Counted from the stretch's first letter, positions 1 through 7,471 are shown. The stretch: 7,975 nucleotides of DNA from RI-92 sp040235555 (GCA_040235555.1 JBECKZ010000031.1:1-7975); one strand, 5' to 3'. Numbers and translations: made by a program. The notes: generated by a model not told the origin, from the letters alone.

Positions 1-345
1 GGTGACAATTCCTCCACTGCCGCTGCCTTCTCGTTGATCTACAGCCCAGCCGCTAGACCGAATCTTGTCCCAACCCGTACTGGTAACAACCAATTGGGCG
101 CGTTCCAGACCAGCGGCAGCGTGCAGACCGGAATGCGCACAGCTAATGGTAATCCCATCATCGCTGCCAACAATGTCGATGCACTGGTGTATACCATTTT
201 ACTTAACTATATGGCCCTGCACGGAGATGCCTCGGTATCAAACTTCCAGGCGTGTTTTCCCAATGCCAATCTGGGTGGATTCGGCGCCACCTTGCTGGAC
301 GACCTGATTATGTTCGAGCCAATCGTAAGTAACACCATCTCCTAG
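1..345 (+). CDS. 3' end of an unrecognised gene (partial)
   Basis: The reading frame is open from the first base of the window (GGT GAC AAT...) and ends at TAG 343-345, giving the last 114 residues of a protein whose start lies upstream. I do not recognise the family. The visible part is rich in Asn, Ser, Thr, Ala and Gly and very poor in Lys and Glu, with a single Cys (in FQACFPNANLGG) and no CxxCH haem motif, zinc motif or transmembrane segment. That composition is more typical of an exported or surface protein than of a cytoplasmic enzyme, but this is inference. The segment ends with a mildly hydrophobic, acidic stretch (LLDDLIMFEPIVS). A strong terminator 47 nt downstream shows that its transcription unit ends here, separate from the genes that follow. 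The coding call rests on the long open frame and the terminator placement. An internal TTG at position 34 is not needed as a start. Confidence 0.6.
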   Translation, partial: GDNSSTAAAFSLIYSPAARPNLVPTRTGNNQLGAFQTSGSVQTGMRTANGNPIIAANNVDALVYTILLNYMALHGDASVSNFQACFPNANLGGFGATLLDDLIMFEPIVSNTIS

Positions 346-391
346 GTGTGCGATTAAATTAATAATTAGTCCGCTAAGCTCCTTCAACACT

Positions 392-420
392 TCACCCGGT
401 TTTACCGGGTGATTTTTTTT
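392..420 (+). terminator. Rho-independent terminator
   Basis: A perfect 9-bp stem (TCACCCGGT at 392-400, ACCGGGTGA at 404-412) with a 3-nt TTT loop is followed directly by eight T residues (413-420). This is a textbook intrinsic terminator for + strand transcription. No T-tract is present on the other side, so it is probably not bidirectional. It ends the upstream gene (stop at 345). It lies only 11 nt before the first possible apbE start codon, which is unusual for a gene that needs its own promoter. Confidence 0.93.
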
Positions 421-431
421 GGATTGCAGGT

Positions 432-1439
432 ATGATTAGCGCCATGCGTATCAAATCTTTTCTTGTCGTCCTTTCCCTTGTTCTGCTATGCACCAATGTG
501 CAGGCGGAGTGGTTCAAGGAATCCCGCGGCATTATGGGCACCAATATCGATGTTGACCTGCTGGACTCCGATGTGATTCATGCCAAGGGTTGCATTGAGG
601 AAGTCATGGGGGAAATGGAGCATATCAACCGGGAGATGAGCCCCTATATCAAGACCAGCGAGCTCTATCGCATCAACCAATTGGCTGCCAAACAGCCCGT
701 CAAAATCAGTCAGGAATTGTTCGACCTGATCAAACGCTCGTTTTACTTTTCCGAGATCTCTCACGGGGCCTTTGATATTACCTTCGCCAGCATCGGCTAT
801 CGCTACGATTACCGCAAACACATCAAACCCACTGACGCGCAAATCAAAGCCTCGCTCAAGGAAATTAATTACCGCCATATCAAGCTGGATGCCGAAGCCC
901 GCACTATACGCTTCGATATGCAAGGCGTACGTATTGACCTGGGCGGTATTGCCAAGGGCTATGCTGTGGATAAAAGTATCGACTTGTTGCGCAAGTGTGG
1001 CATCAAGGACGCCATGGTCACCGCCGGTGGCGACAGCCGCATCATCGGTGACCACGATGGCCGCCCCTGGATGATTGGTATCAAGGATCCCCGCAACAAG
1101 AAGGACTCCATTGTCGCCATCCCTCTGGTCAATACGGCCATCTCGACCTCCGGCGATTACGAGCGTTATTTCATCAAAAACGGGGTCCGTTACCACCACA
1201 TCCTGAATCCCCGGACTGGTAAATCCGTGCGCAGCACCCGCAGCGTCACCATCCTCGGACCCGATGCCACCACCACAGACGGCCTCTCAACCACCGTATT
1301 TGTCCTGGGTCCCAAAGCCGGGCTGGCCCTGGCCGAGCATCTCAAGGATATAGAAGCCGTTATCATCGATAATAAGGGCAAGGTGCATTACACCTCCGGG
1401 CTCATGCCACCGTCGATGTCGTCACAGCCGGGCCAATAA
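432..1439 (+). CDS. apbE: FAD:protein FMN transferase (ApbE family), exported
   Basis: ApbE-family enzymes use FAD to attach FMN covalently to a Thr or Ser of target flavoproteins, typically on the periplasmic side. The 335-aa product has the family's usual length and motifs: an N-terminal region with HGAFDITFAS (111-120), the core IDLGGIAKGYAVD (168-180), AGGDSR (198-203) and PWMIGIKDPR (212-221), then TSGDYERYF (239-247), HHILNPRTG (255-263) and TTDGLSTTVFVLG (281-293). D283 and T287 of the last motif match the metal-binding Asp/Thr positions known in the family. A Sec signal peptide is evident (hydrophobic LVVLSLVLLC, probable cleavage after VQA at residue 25). There is no good lipobox, since the residue before C20 is Leu. 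Two in-frame ATGs are possible, 432 and 444. The second gives a more compact signal peptide (MRIKSFLVV...). Neither has a strong ribosome-binding site. No FMN-acceptor protein is visible in the window, so the substrate is unknown. Its relation to the downstream gene train is uncertain because a 153-nt gap follows. Confidence 0.95.
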   Translation: MISAMRIKSFLVVLSLVLLCTNVQAEWFKESRGIMGTNIDVDLLDSDVIHAKGCIEEVMGEMEHINREMSPYIKTSELYRINQLAAKQPVKISQELFDLIKRSFYFSEISHGAFDITFASIGYRYDYRKHIKPTDAQIKASLKEINYRHIKLDAEARTIRFDMQGVRIDLGGIAKGYAVDKSIDLLRKCGIKDAMVTAGGDSRIIGDHDGRPWMIGIKDPRNKKDSIVAIPLVNTAISTSGDYERYFIKNGVRYHHILNPRTGKSVRSTRSVTILGPDATTTDGLSTTVFVLGPKAGLALAEHLKDIEAVIIDNKGKVHYTSGLMPPSMSSQPGQ

Positions 1440-1490
1440 AACTCTCCGCCTGGTGTTTTGTGACCGATTCATCAACTACCCTACGAAGGA

Positions 1491-1520
1491 CTGTCATCTC
1501 AAGCTGATCCTCAATATTAT
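1491..1520 (+). promoter_or_regulatory. Candidate sigma70-like promoter before the envelope gene train
   Basis: Within the 153-nt gap after apbE, CTGTCA (1491-1496, 4 of 6 matches to TTGACA) is separated by 18 nt from TATTAT (1515-1520, 5 of 6 matches to TATAAT). Transcription would begin near 1527, giving a leader of about 65 nt before the ATG at 1593. The match is moderate and was found by eye. No terminator was seen after apbE, so read-through from apbE is equally possible. Confidence 0.3.
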
Positions 1521-1592
1521 TAAGGCCACACAAGCACTTGAAATTACATCTAAAATAAGCGTTCCAGGACGGCAAAAAACGGGGATAAAATC

Positions 1593-2168
1593 ATGCCAAA
1601 GTTCATCAACGCAGCACTGCGTTTCAGTCTATTTTTTATTCTGATGCTGCTTGGTTCTGTTTGCTGGTCCGCGGATAAAACGGACAGTGCAAATGCAACC
1701 TCCGGTGATAAAACCGTCACCACTCTCGATACGCAGATTCAGGGACTGAAAAAACAAGTGCTGGATCTGAACCGCGATTTATTCCTGCTTGAAGAAGACT
1801 TGCTATTCCCCGCCAATACCCAGTTCTCCGTGTTCGTGTCGATGGATGTTGGCATGATGTTCGATCTCGATTCCGTCCAACTCAAGCTCGATAACACCAT
1901 CGTTGGCAACCATCTGTATACCGAGCGAGAAAACAACGCCCTCAAACGTGGCGGTGTGCAACGTTTTTATATCGGCAATCTGACCACGGGGGAACACGAG
2001 CTAGTAGCGTTTTTTGTTGGAAAAGGCCCCAAGAACCGCGACTACAAACGCGGCACCACGCTGAAGTTTACCAAAGGCAGTGCTGCCCAATTCGTAGAAC
2101 TGAAAATCACAGATAGCGAATCCAAGCTCCAGCCCGAATTCAAAGCCAAGGTGTGGGAATCAGAATAA
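1593..2168 (+). CDS. Secreted coiled-coil plus beta-domain protein, first gene of the train
   Basis: The 191-aa product begins with a Sec signal peptide (hydrophobic FSLFFILMLLGSVCW, cleavage near residues 26-27, at WSA/DKT). A short Ser/Thr/Asp-rich linker follows, then a predicted coiled coil at about residues 44-70 with heptad-like Leu/Ile spacing (LDTQIQGLKKQVLDLNRDLF). The remaining 75-190 region looks like a beta-sandwich: alternating hydrophobic strands such as TQFSVFVSMDVGMMFDLDSV, VQRFYIGNLTTGEHELVAFF and FVELKI, with Gly and Asn at turns. This gives the flavour of a PEGA- or Ig-like fold, but I cannot assign a known domain and invoke no function. No catalytic motif is visible. The ATG at 1593 has GGGG (1581-1584) 8 nt upstream as a modest ribosome-binding site. 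The gene is followed after 15 nt by the 638-aa TPR gene and is probably co-transcribed with it, so it is likely a periplasmic accessory of the same envelope complex. Confidence 0.85.
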   Translation: MPKFINAALRFSLFFILMLLGSVCWSADKTDSANATSGDKTVTTLDTQIQGLKKQVLDLNRDLFLLEEDLLFPANTQFSVFVSMDVGMMFDLDSVQLKLDNTIVGNHLYTERENNALKRGGVQRFYIGNLTTGEHELVAFFVGKGPKNRDYKRGTTLKFTKGSAAQFVELKITDSESKLQPEFKAKVWESE

Positions 2169-2183
2169 CTACGAATTTTTCGG

Positions 2184-4100
2184 ATGTCCTTTCAACGCTT
2201 CACGACTGTTCTGCTCATGCTGCTGCTGTTATCAGCAGGTATCGCGCATGCCGAAGATAAAAATAACGAACTGACACCTCAGGATATTCACGATCTGCGT
2301 TATGGCGAAACCCTGTTTAATTATTTCCAGAAAAAATACTTTTCCGCCATCACAGACCTGATGGTTGCGGATGTACGCGACCCCATCAAGGTTCAGGGTG
2401 AAGATCCGAAATTACTGCTCGGCGGATTATATCTGGCCTATGGCATGACCGATGCCGCCAGCGATCTGTTCCAGCAAATCCTCAAAAGCGATAAGTTGCC
2501 AAGCACTCATGATCGCGCCTGGTATTACATTGCCAAGCTGCGTTATCAAAAAGGCTACCTGGAGCAGGCGGAAAAGGCCTTGCAACAAATCAAGCATACC
2601 CTGCCAGAAGATCGCGAGGCCGAGCGCCTGCACATGTTGGCCAATACCTATCTGGCCGAGAAAAAATACAAGCAGGCTATCGAGGTGTTGCGCAATTTTA
2701 CAGGCAGTTCGGACTGGGAGGCCTATGCCAAATTCAATCTCGGTGTTGCACTGGTCAAGGCCGGTCAGCTGGATGATGGTATTGATCTGCTGGATGACGT
2801 CGGCGATCTTAATCCCTTCAAGATCGATCACGAACTCAATGCCCTGCGCGACAAGGCCAATCTCGCCCTGGGCTTTTCCTTTTTACGTGGCAAGCGACCA
2901 ACTGACGCCGTCACGGATTTCCAGCGTGTCCGACTGACTGGACCCTTTTCTAACAAGGCATTACTGGGCCTGGGTTGGGCCTATACCGAACTCAAGGAGT
3001 ATAAAAAGGCGCTGAACCCCTGGCTGGAATTACAACACCGGGTGGCACTGGACACCTCAGTCCAGGAATCCATGATCGCGATCCCTTTCGTTTTGGAAAA
3101 GCTCGATAAGAAACGCCTGGCCATGTCCTATTACGACAAGGCCATTCAGGCCTACACCGCAGAAATCAACCGGCTGGAAGATGTCATGGTCGCAGTACAA
3201 CGTGGCGAATTGATTCGCGCCATGCGCCCTGCCAACCTGGATGATGAAACCTCGTTACCCATCCATACCTTTGGTCTGCCGGATTCCATCACCGCGCCGT
3301 ATCTGCACGACATGATGGCCACCAATAAATTTCAGGAGAGTTACAAAAACCTGCAGAACCTGATGTACCTGCGTTACGTCCTGCAACACTGGTCCGGCCA
3401 GCTCCCTTCCTATGAACTTATGCTATCGGAACGGCGAAAGGTTTATTACAAGCGCCTGCCGCAAGTCGCCAACGATCAACGTTTGCAGCAAATCACCAGG
3501 ATGTCAGAACAACGAGACAAGCTGGCTGCTGAGATAAAACACATTGTACAAACAAACGATGGTCTGGCCCTGGTGACTGCAGATGAGGCTGATCAACTCG
3601 AGACCCTGGGCAAGGTCAAACATACACTGCAGGTATTAGCCAACAAGCAGGACCTGAGTGAGGAGAAAGAAAAATATCGCCTGATGCAGGGAATCCTGTA
3701 TTTTCGTACCCAAAGCGAATTTATCCCGAGACTGTGGCAGGCCCGGCGTGACCTGATCGAACTGGATCGGGCTCTGGCAAAAGTCAAAAAAAACAAGCGC
3801 GAACTGGTAAAGACTGCTAACGCAGCGCCCAAATTCTTTAAAGGTTATAACGAAAAAATTGCATCGTACGGTCAACGGATCACAACGCTGCTTGGCCAGC
3901 TCAATTATGCAATTAATCAGCAGGAAGCCTACATTCAGAAGATGGCGATGCAATCATTAATCAATCGTCGTCGGCAACTGGAGAATTATCACGTACGCGC
4001 CCGCTTCGGTATTGCCCGCCTGTATGACAGCCTGGTCATTGAAAAAGACAAGGACAAAGAAAAAGAAAAGGCTAAGGAGAACAGCGATGTTCAGAAATAG
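2184..4100 (+). CDS. Periplasmic TPR protein with long helical C-terminal half
   Basis: The 638-aa product has a signal peptide (LLMLLLLSAGIAHA, cleavage after A23). TPR-type helix pairs follow at about residues 36-62, 74-102, 111-139, 146-172, 180-205, 222-250, 256-283 and 293-322. The clearest are AWYYIAKLRYQKGYLEQAEK, KFNLGVALVKAGQLDDGIDL and LLGLGWAYTELKEYKKALNP. TPRs are protein-binding scaffolds, so this is most likely a structural or adaptor component rather than an enzyme. Residues about 384-610 contain long, charged, heptad-like helices, suggesting coiled coils. The protein ends in a low-complexity Lys/Glu/Asp tail (620-631). The start ATG at 2184 has no clear Shine-Dalgarno sequence and lies 15 nt after the previous stop, so coupled re-initiation is plausible. 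Its 3' end overlaps the next gene by 14 nt. The arrangement recalls TPR proteins of Exb/Tol-powered machines such as Agl-Glt, but I cannot assign orthology. Confidence 0.9.
   Translation: MSFQRFTTVLLMLLLLSAGIAHAEDKNNELTPQDIHDLRYGETLFNYFQKKYFSAITDLMVADVRDPIKVQGEDPKLLLGGLYLAYGMTDAASDLFQQILKSDKLPSTHDRAWYYIAKLRYQKGYLEQAEKALQQIKHTLPEDREAERLHMLANTYLAEKKYKQAIEVLRNFTGSSDWEAYAKFNLGVALVKAGQLDDGIDLLDDVGDLNPFKIDHELNALRDKANLALGFSFLRGKRPTDAVTDFQRVRLTGPFSNKALLGLGWAYTELKEYKKALNPWLELQHRVALDTSVQESMIAIPFVLEKLDKKRLAMSYYDKAIQAYTAEINRLEDVMVAVQRGELIRAMRPANLDDETSLPIHTFGLPDSITAPYLHDMMATNKFQESYKNLQNLMYLRYVLQHWSGQLPSYELMLSERRKVYYKRLPQVANDQRLQQITRMSEQRDKLAAEIKHIVQTNDGLALVTADEADQLETLGKVKHTLQVLANKQDLSEEKEKYRLMQGILYFRTQSEFIPRLWQARRDLIELDRALAKVKKNKRELVKTANAAPKFFKGYNEKIASYGQRITTLLGQLNYAINQQEAYIQKMAMQSLINRRRQLENYHVRARFGIARLYDSLVIEKDKDKEKEKAKENSDVQK
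4074..4079 (+). promoter_or_regulatory. Ribosome-binding site deciding the start of the 932-aa lipoprotein
   Basis: AAGGAG lies 7 nt before ATG 4087 and inside the 3' end of the preceding TPR gene. With the lipoprotein signal that begins at 4087, it rules out the longer in-frame ATG at 4012, which would put 25 charged residues ahead of the signal peptide. Confidence 0.85.
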
Positions 4101-6885
4101 CCTGCTGCTTGGTCTGTGTCTGATCCTGTTTGCCTGCGCCAGCGACAAACAGGAACTCAAGACTATTGCGTCGATCAAGTCACGCGATATCGACCTGACC
4201 GAACCTAAAGGCGCATTACCAATTAACGAAGACAAGGCGCGCGAGTACTACCGGGAATTTCTCTCCATCACGACCGACTACTCAATGTACAGCCAGGCCC
4301 TGCGGCGTCTGGCAGATCTGCAATTGAAAGTCGGTGAGAACCAGTTGACCGGCGATACACAAAAATCCGTGGAACAGGGTCAGCGTGAGACCCAGGCGTC
4401 GATTCGACTCTATACCGCCTATCTGGAAACACACCCGAACTATCCTAATAACGATCAGATCCTGTACCAGCTGGCCAAGGCCTATGAACTGAACGGCCAG
4501 CCGCAAAAATCACTGGAGATCCTGGATCGCATCATCCACTTTTATCCGCAGACCAAATACCGGGATGAAGTGGAGTTTCGTCGCGGTGAAATGTTGTTCC
4601 TGCTCAAACGCTACCAGGCCTCGGAAAAGGCCTACTACGCGATCATTACGGACAATCCCAATTCTATTTACTACGAAAAAGCTATGTACAAATACGGCTG
4701 GACAAAATACAAGACCAGCCACTATCGCGAAGCGCTTGATCCATTCTTTGCAATCATGGACATCAAACAGCGACAGGGTATGTTGCAAATGGACCGCCCG
4801 GTCGACAATCTCATGGAGACTCAGCGTGAGTTGATTGTCGATACCCTGCGTGCCATTAGCCTGTGCTTCGCCTATATCCAGGGCGATTACAGTATCAGCG
4901 ACTATTTCGCAAAACATGGTTCCCGCCCTTATGAGCCCCTGGTGTACCTGAGTCTGGGTAAACTGTTTTTCCAACAGGAACGCGTCAAGGATGCTGCCGA
5001 TACCTACATGGCCTTCGTGAAACATTATCCGACCTCGCCGTTGGCACCGGAGTTTCATACTGAAGCGATCAATGCCTATGAAAAAGGTGGACTGACCTCG
5101 CTGGTCCTGCCGGCAAAAGAGGAGTTCGTGAAACTCTATGGAGTCGGATCTGCCTATTGGGAAAAACAAACACTGCAGGCACGTGAGCGCATCAAACCCC
5201 TGTTGGCGAAACACATTACCGAGATCGCCACCTACTACCATGCCGCCGCACGCAAGAGTAAAAAGCCGCAGGATTTCTACAAGGCCGCCACCTGGTATGA
5301 ACGCTACATCAAGAACTTCCCTCACGCTGCCAATACGGCCAAAATGAATTTCCTCAAGGCCGAAGCACTGTACGACGGCCGTTACTATGTGCAAGCAGCG
5401 GCTGAATATGAAAAGTCAGCCTATGACTATCCGCGTCATGACAAGAGTGCAGAGGCCGGCTATGCCGCTTTGCTCAGTTATGCCGCGGTAGAAAAGACCC
5501 AGCCACAACGCTATGTCCCGTTACAACAAAAGGCCATCAACAGTGCCCTGCGCTTTGCCGAGCAGTTCCCCGATGACAAACGTGTGCCCGCGGTACTCAC
5601 CAAAACGGCAAACGATTTATATAAATCCAATGATTACCTGCGTGCCGTGTCCGTCGCGCAAAAGCTGGCGAAAATGCCAGGCGCCACCGTCACCATGCAG
5701 CGTACAGCCTGGATCATCCTGGGCCATTCCGAATTCGCCTTGAAAAACTACGCCGAGGCAGAACACGCATATCGTGAAAGTCTGCAACGGATCTCCAATA
5801 AGGATAAGGAATACCAAGGTATTTACGATCGCCTGGCTGCCAGCATCTACAAACAAGGTGAAAAGGAACGCGACAGTGGCAACCTTGCTGCCGCTGTTGG
5901 TTTCTTCCTGCGCGTTGGCCAGGTCACGCCCGCATCTTCATTGCGTGCGACAGCGGATTACGATGCTGCCACTGCCTTGATCAACCTCAAACAGTACAAC
6001 CGCGCCTCCGGCTTACTGGAGGCCTTCCGCCGCAACTATCCCAAGAATCCGCTCAACGCCGGCATCCCGGAAAAACTGGCCTTGATCTACAGCGAGACCG
6101 GACAAAGTGGTCGCGCGGCACATGAAATGGAAATCCTGGCGAAAAACAACCGTACCAACAAGAAATACAGTGCCGATCTGTTATGGCAGGCCGGGACCTA
6201 TTATGAAAAAGCCAAGATGGACAAGGACGCGCAGCGGGTCTTTAGCCAATACGTGAGCGAAAACCCCCTCCCACTGGAACGCGCCGAGGAGGCACGCAAC
6301 AAGCTCGCCGAATTCGCACGTCGCGCTGGCGACAGTCGTGCCTGGGGACAAATGCTGCAGGAAATCATTCGTGCCGATGCCCGCGGTGGTGGCCAACGCA
6401 CGGATCGGACACGCTTTCTTGCCGCCGACGCCACCCTCAAGCTGGCCCAGGGACAGGAGGTGTTGTACAAGAGCGCCCGCCTGACCCAGCCAATCAAGCA
6501 AAGCCTCAAGCGTAAAAAATCTCTATTAGAAACCACGATCAAGGGCTATGAAACTGCAATTCAATATCGCGTCGCAGAAGTTACCACCTCGGCCACCTAC
6601 CAGTTAGGTGAACTGTATGCAGATTTCGCCAAGTCACTTACAAGCTCGGAACGCCCACGCGGACTCTCGGGTGATGCACTGGCACAGTATAATGTCTTGC
6701 TCGAGGATCAGGCCTTTCCGTTCGAGGAAAAATCCATCGACATCCACGCAACCAACGTCGATCAAATCCGGGACGGGTTTTACGACAAGTGGGTAAAAGC
6801 CAGTCTGGATAAACTCAGAAAAGTCGATCCCGCCCGCTATGCCAAAGATGAAAAGGTGCAGAGCTATGTGGAAACGATTAATTAG
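4087..6885 (+). CDS. Large TPR lipoprotein, predicted outer-membrane anchored
   Basis: The 932-aa product starts with a lipoprotein signal peptide (MFRNSLLLGLCLILFACAS) whose lipobox LFAC places the lipidated Cys at residue 17. The residue after it is Ala rather than Asp, which predicts Lol sorting to the outer membrane. The rest is almost all helical repeats of TPR or BamD/YbgF type. Clear examples are at about 124-157 (ILYQLAKAYELNGQPQKSLE), 161-193, 198-222 (MYKYGWTKYKTSHYREALDP), 287-317, 418-456, 555-590 and 640-690, many with the 'YP' turn of extracytoplasmic TPRs. A non-repeat C-terminal segment (about 875-902, QAFPFEEKSIDIHATN...GFYDKW) looks like a conserved signature I associate with large TPR proteins of this kind. 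No enzymatic motif is seen. It overlaps the preceding gene by 14 nt and the next lipoprotein gene by 20 nt, which indicates tight co-expression. The likely role is a periplasm-facing scaffold linking the outer membrane to an inner-membrane motor. The role is inferred; lipoprotein and TPR calls are firm. Confidence 0.92.
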   Translation: MFRNSLLLGLCLILFACASDKQELKTIASIKSRDIDLTEPKGALPINEDKAREYYREFLSITTDYSMYSQALRRLADLQLKVGENQLTGDTQKSVEQGQRETQASIRLYTAYLETHPNYPNNDQILYQLAKAYELNGQPQKSLEILDRIIHFYPQTKYRDEVEFRRGEMLFLLKRYQASEKAYYAIITDNPNSIYYEKAMYKYGWTKYKTSHYREALDPFFAIMDIKQRQGMLQMDRPVDNLMETQRELIVDTLRAISLCFAYIQGDYSISDYFAKHGSRPYEPLVYLSLGKLFFQQERVKDAADTYMAFVKHYPTSPLAPEFHTEAINAYEKGGLTSLVLPAKEEFVKLYGVGSAYWEKQTLQARERIKPLLAKHITEIATYYHAAARKSKKPQDFYKAATWYERYIKNFPHAANTAKMNFLKAEALYDGRYYVQAAAEYEKSAYDYPRHDKSAEAGYAALLSYAAVEKTQPQRYVPLQQKAINSALRFAEQFPDDKRVPAVLTKTANDLYKSNDYLRAVSVAQKLAKMPGATVTMQRTAWIILGHSEFALKNYAEAEHAYRESLQRISNKDKEYQGIYDRLAASIYKQGEKERDSGNLAAAVGFFLRVGQVTPASSLRATADYDAATALINLKQYNRASGLLEAFRRNYPKNPLNAGIPEKLALIYSETGQSGRAAHEMEILAKNNRTNKKYSADLLWQAGTYYEKAKMDKDAQRVFSQYVSENPLPLERAEEARNKLAEFARRAGDSRAWGQMLQEIIRADARGGGQRTDRTRFLAADATLKLAQGQEVLYKSARLTQPIKQSLKRKKSLLETTIKGYETAIQYRVAEVTTSATYQLGELYADFAKSLTSSERPRGLSGDALAQYNVLLEDQAFPFEEKSIDIHATNVDQIRDGFYDKWVKASLDKLRKVDPARYAKDEKVQSYVETIN
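6853..6858 (+). promoter_or_regulatory. Ribosome-binding site deciding the start of the 201-aa lipoprotein
   Basis: AAGGTG lies 7 nt upstream of ATG 6866, within the end of the 932-aa gene. It supports 6866 over the in-frame ATGs at 6839 and 6848, which would add charged residues before the signal peptide. Confidence 0.7.
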
Positions 6886-7471
6886 TGCCGTTACCTTCCT
6901 CGCCTGCCTGGGTCTGGTCGCCTGCGCCAGCGGACCGGGCACTGTGTCAGGTGAAAAACCGGGTAGCATCAAAGCTGATCCACAGGCACAGGCCGAATTT
7001 GCCCAGGCTGTGCAGGCACTTAAGGATGGTCGCGATGATGATGCCTTACGTATCCTCACCGGCATCACCCGCAAATATCCAGGGCTGGCCGGACCGTTCA
7101 CCAACCTGGGGCTCTTATATATAAAGCAAGGCAACTATAAGGAAGCCAAACAGGCGCTACTACAGGCCACGACCATCAAACCCGATGATGCAGTAGCCTA
7201 CAATCATCTGGGTGTGGTCTATCGCGAGCTGGGTGACTTCAAACAGGCGCAACAGGCCTACGAGACGGCACTCAAACTCAATCCCGATTATGCGGATGCC
7301 CACCTGAATATCGGTATCCTCTACGATGTCTACCTGGGTGATCTGGCGCAGGCATTGACACACTATGAAAAATATCAGTCGTTGAGCAGTAATCCGGATG
7401 GTAAGGTTGCGAAATGGATTGTCGACCTCAAACGCCGGGTCAGCAAAAATCAGGCTAAGGCATCCTCATGA
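6866..7471 (+). CDS. Small TPR lipoprotein, predicted outer-membrane anchored
   Basis: The 201-aa product has a lipoprotein signal peptide (MWKRLISAVTFLACLGLVAC) with lipobox LVAC and lipidated C20. Ala follows it, predicting outer-membrane sorting. After a short Gly/Pro/Ser linker come four TPR units: about 41-72, 75-108 (LGLLYIKQGNYKEAKQALLQ), 109-142 (LGVVYRELGDFKQAQQAYET) and 143-177. The two central units match the canonical 34-residue TPR consensus closely, including the W/L-G-Y-A-P positions. The size and plan resemble NlpI- or PilF-type TPR lipoproteins, which act as adaptors or assembly factors, and AglT-like proteins of Exb/Tol-powered systems. I cannot tell these apart from sequence alone. 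It overlaps the preceding gene by 20 nt and the next gene by 4 nt (ATGA), so it is translated as part of the train. The basic C-terminal tail (LKRRVSKNQAK) may contact a partner or peptidoglycan, which is speculation. Confidence 0.92.
   Translation: MWKRLISAVTFLACLGLVACASGPGTVSGEKPGSIKADPQAQAEFAQAVQALKDGRDDDALRILTGITRKYPGLAGPFTNLGLLYIKQGNYKEAKQALLQATTIKPDDAVAYNHLGVVYRELGDFKQAQQAYETALKLNPDYADAHLNIGILYDVYLGDLAQALTHYEKYQSLSSNPDGKVAKWIVDLKRRVSKNQAKASS

Noticed and set aside
360..370. AT-rich TAATAATTAGT as a -10 element for apbE
   Set aside because: No acceptable -35 element at the right distance, and any transcript from it would run into the strong terminator at 392-420.
486..1199. 237-codon open frame on the - strand inside apbE
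   Set aside because: apbE has clear family motifs across the same stretch. The antisense product looks like a shadow of its codon pattern.
1453..1644. 63-codon + strand frame spanning the gap after apbE and the start of the 191-aa gene
   Set aside because: It has no ribosome-binding site or recognisable domain, and overlaps the signal peptide of a better-supported gene in another frame.
4012..4086. Upstream in-frame ATG giving a 957-aa version of the large lipoprotein
   Set aside because: It would add 25 mostly charged residues before a perfect lipoprotein signal, and the AAGGAG site points to ATG 4087.
4510..5394. 294-codon open frame on the - strand inside the 932-aa lipoprotein gene
   Set aside because: It lies wholly antisense to a strongly supported TPR gene. 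Its product shows no family pattern and it has no sensible ribosome-binding site or neighbour, so it is a codon-bias shadow.
6839..6865. Upstream in-frame ATGs (6839, 6848) giving a longer small lipoprotein
   Set aside because: The lipoprotein signal begins naturally at 6866 with a ribosome-binding site 7 nt upstream.
6634..7134. 166-codon open frame on the - strand across the junction of the two lipoprotein genes
   Set aside because: Antisense to two well-supported coding regions, with no family features.
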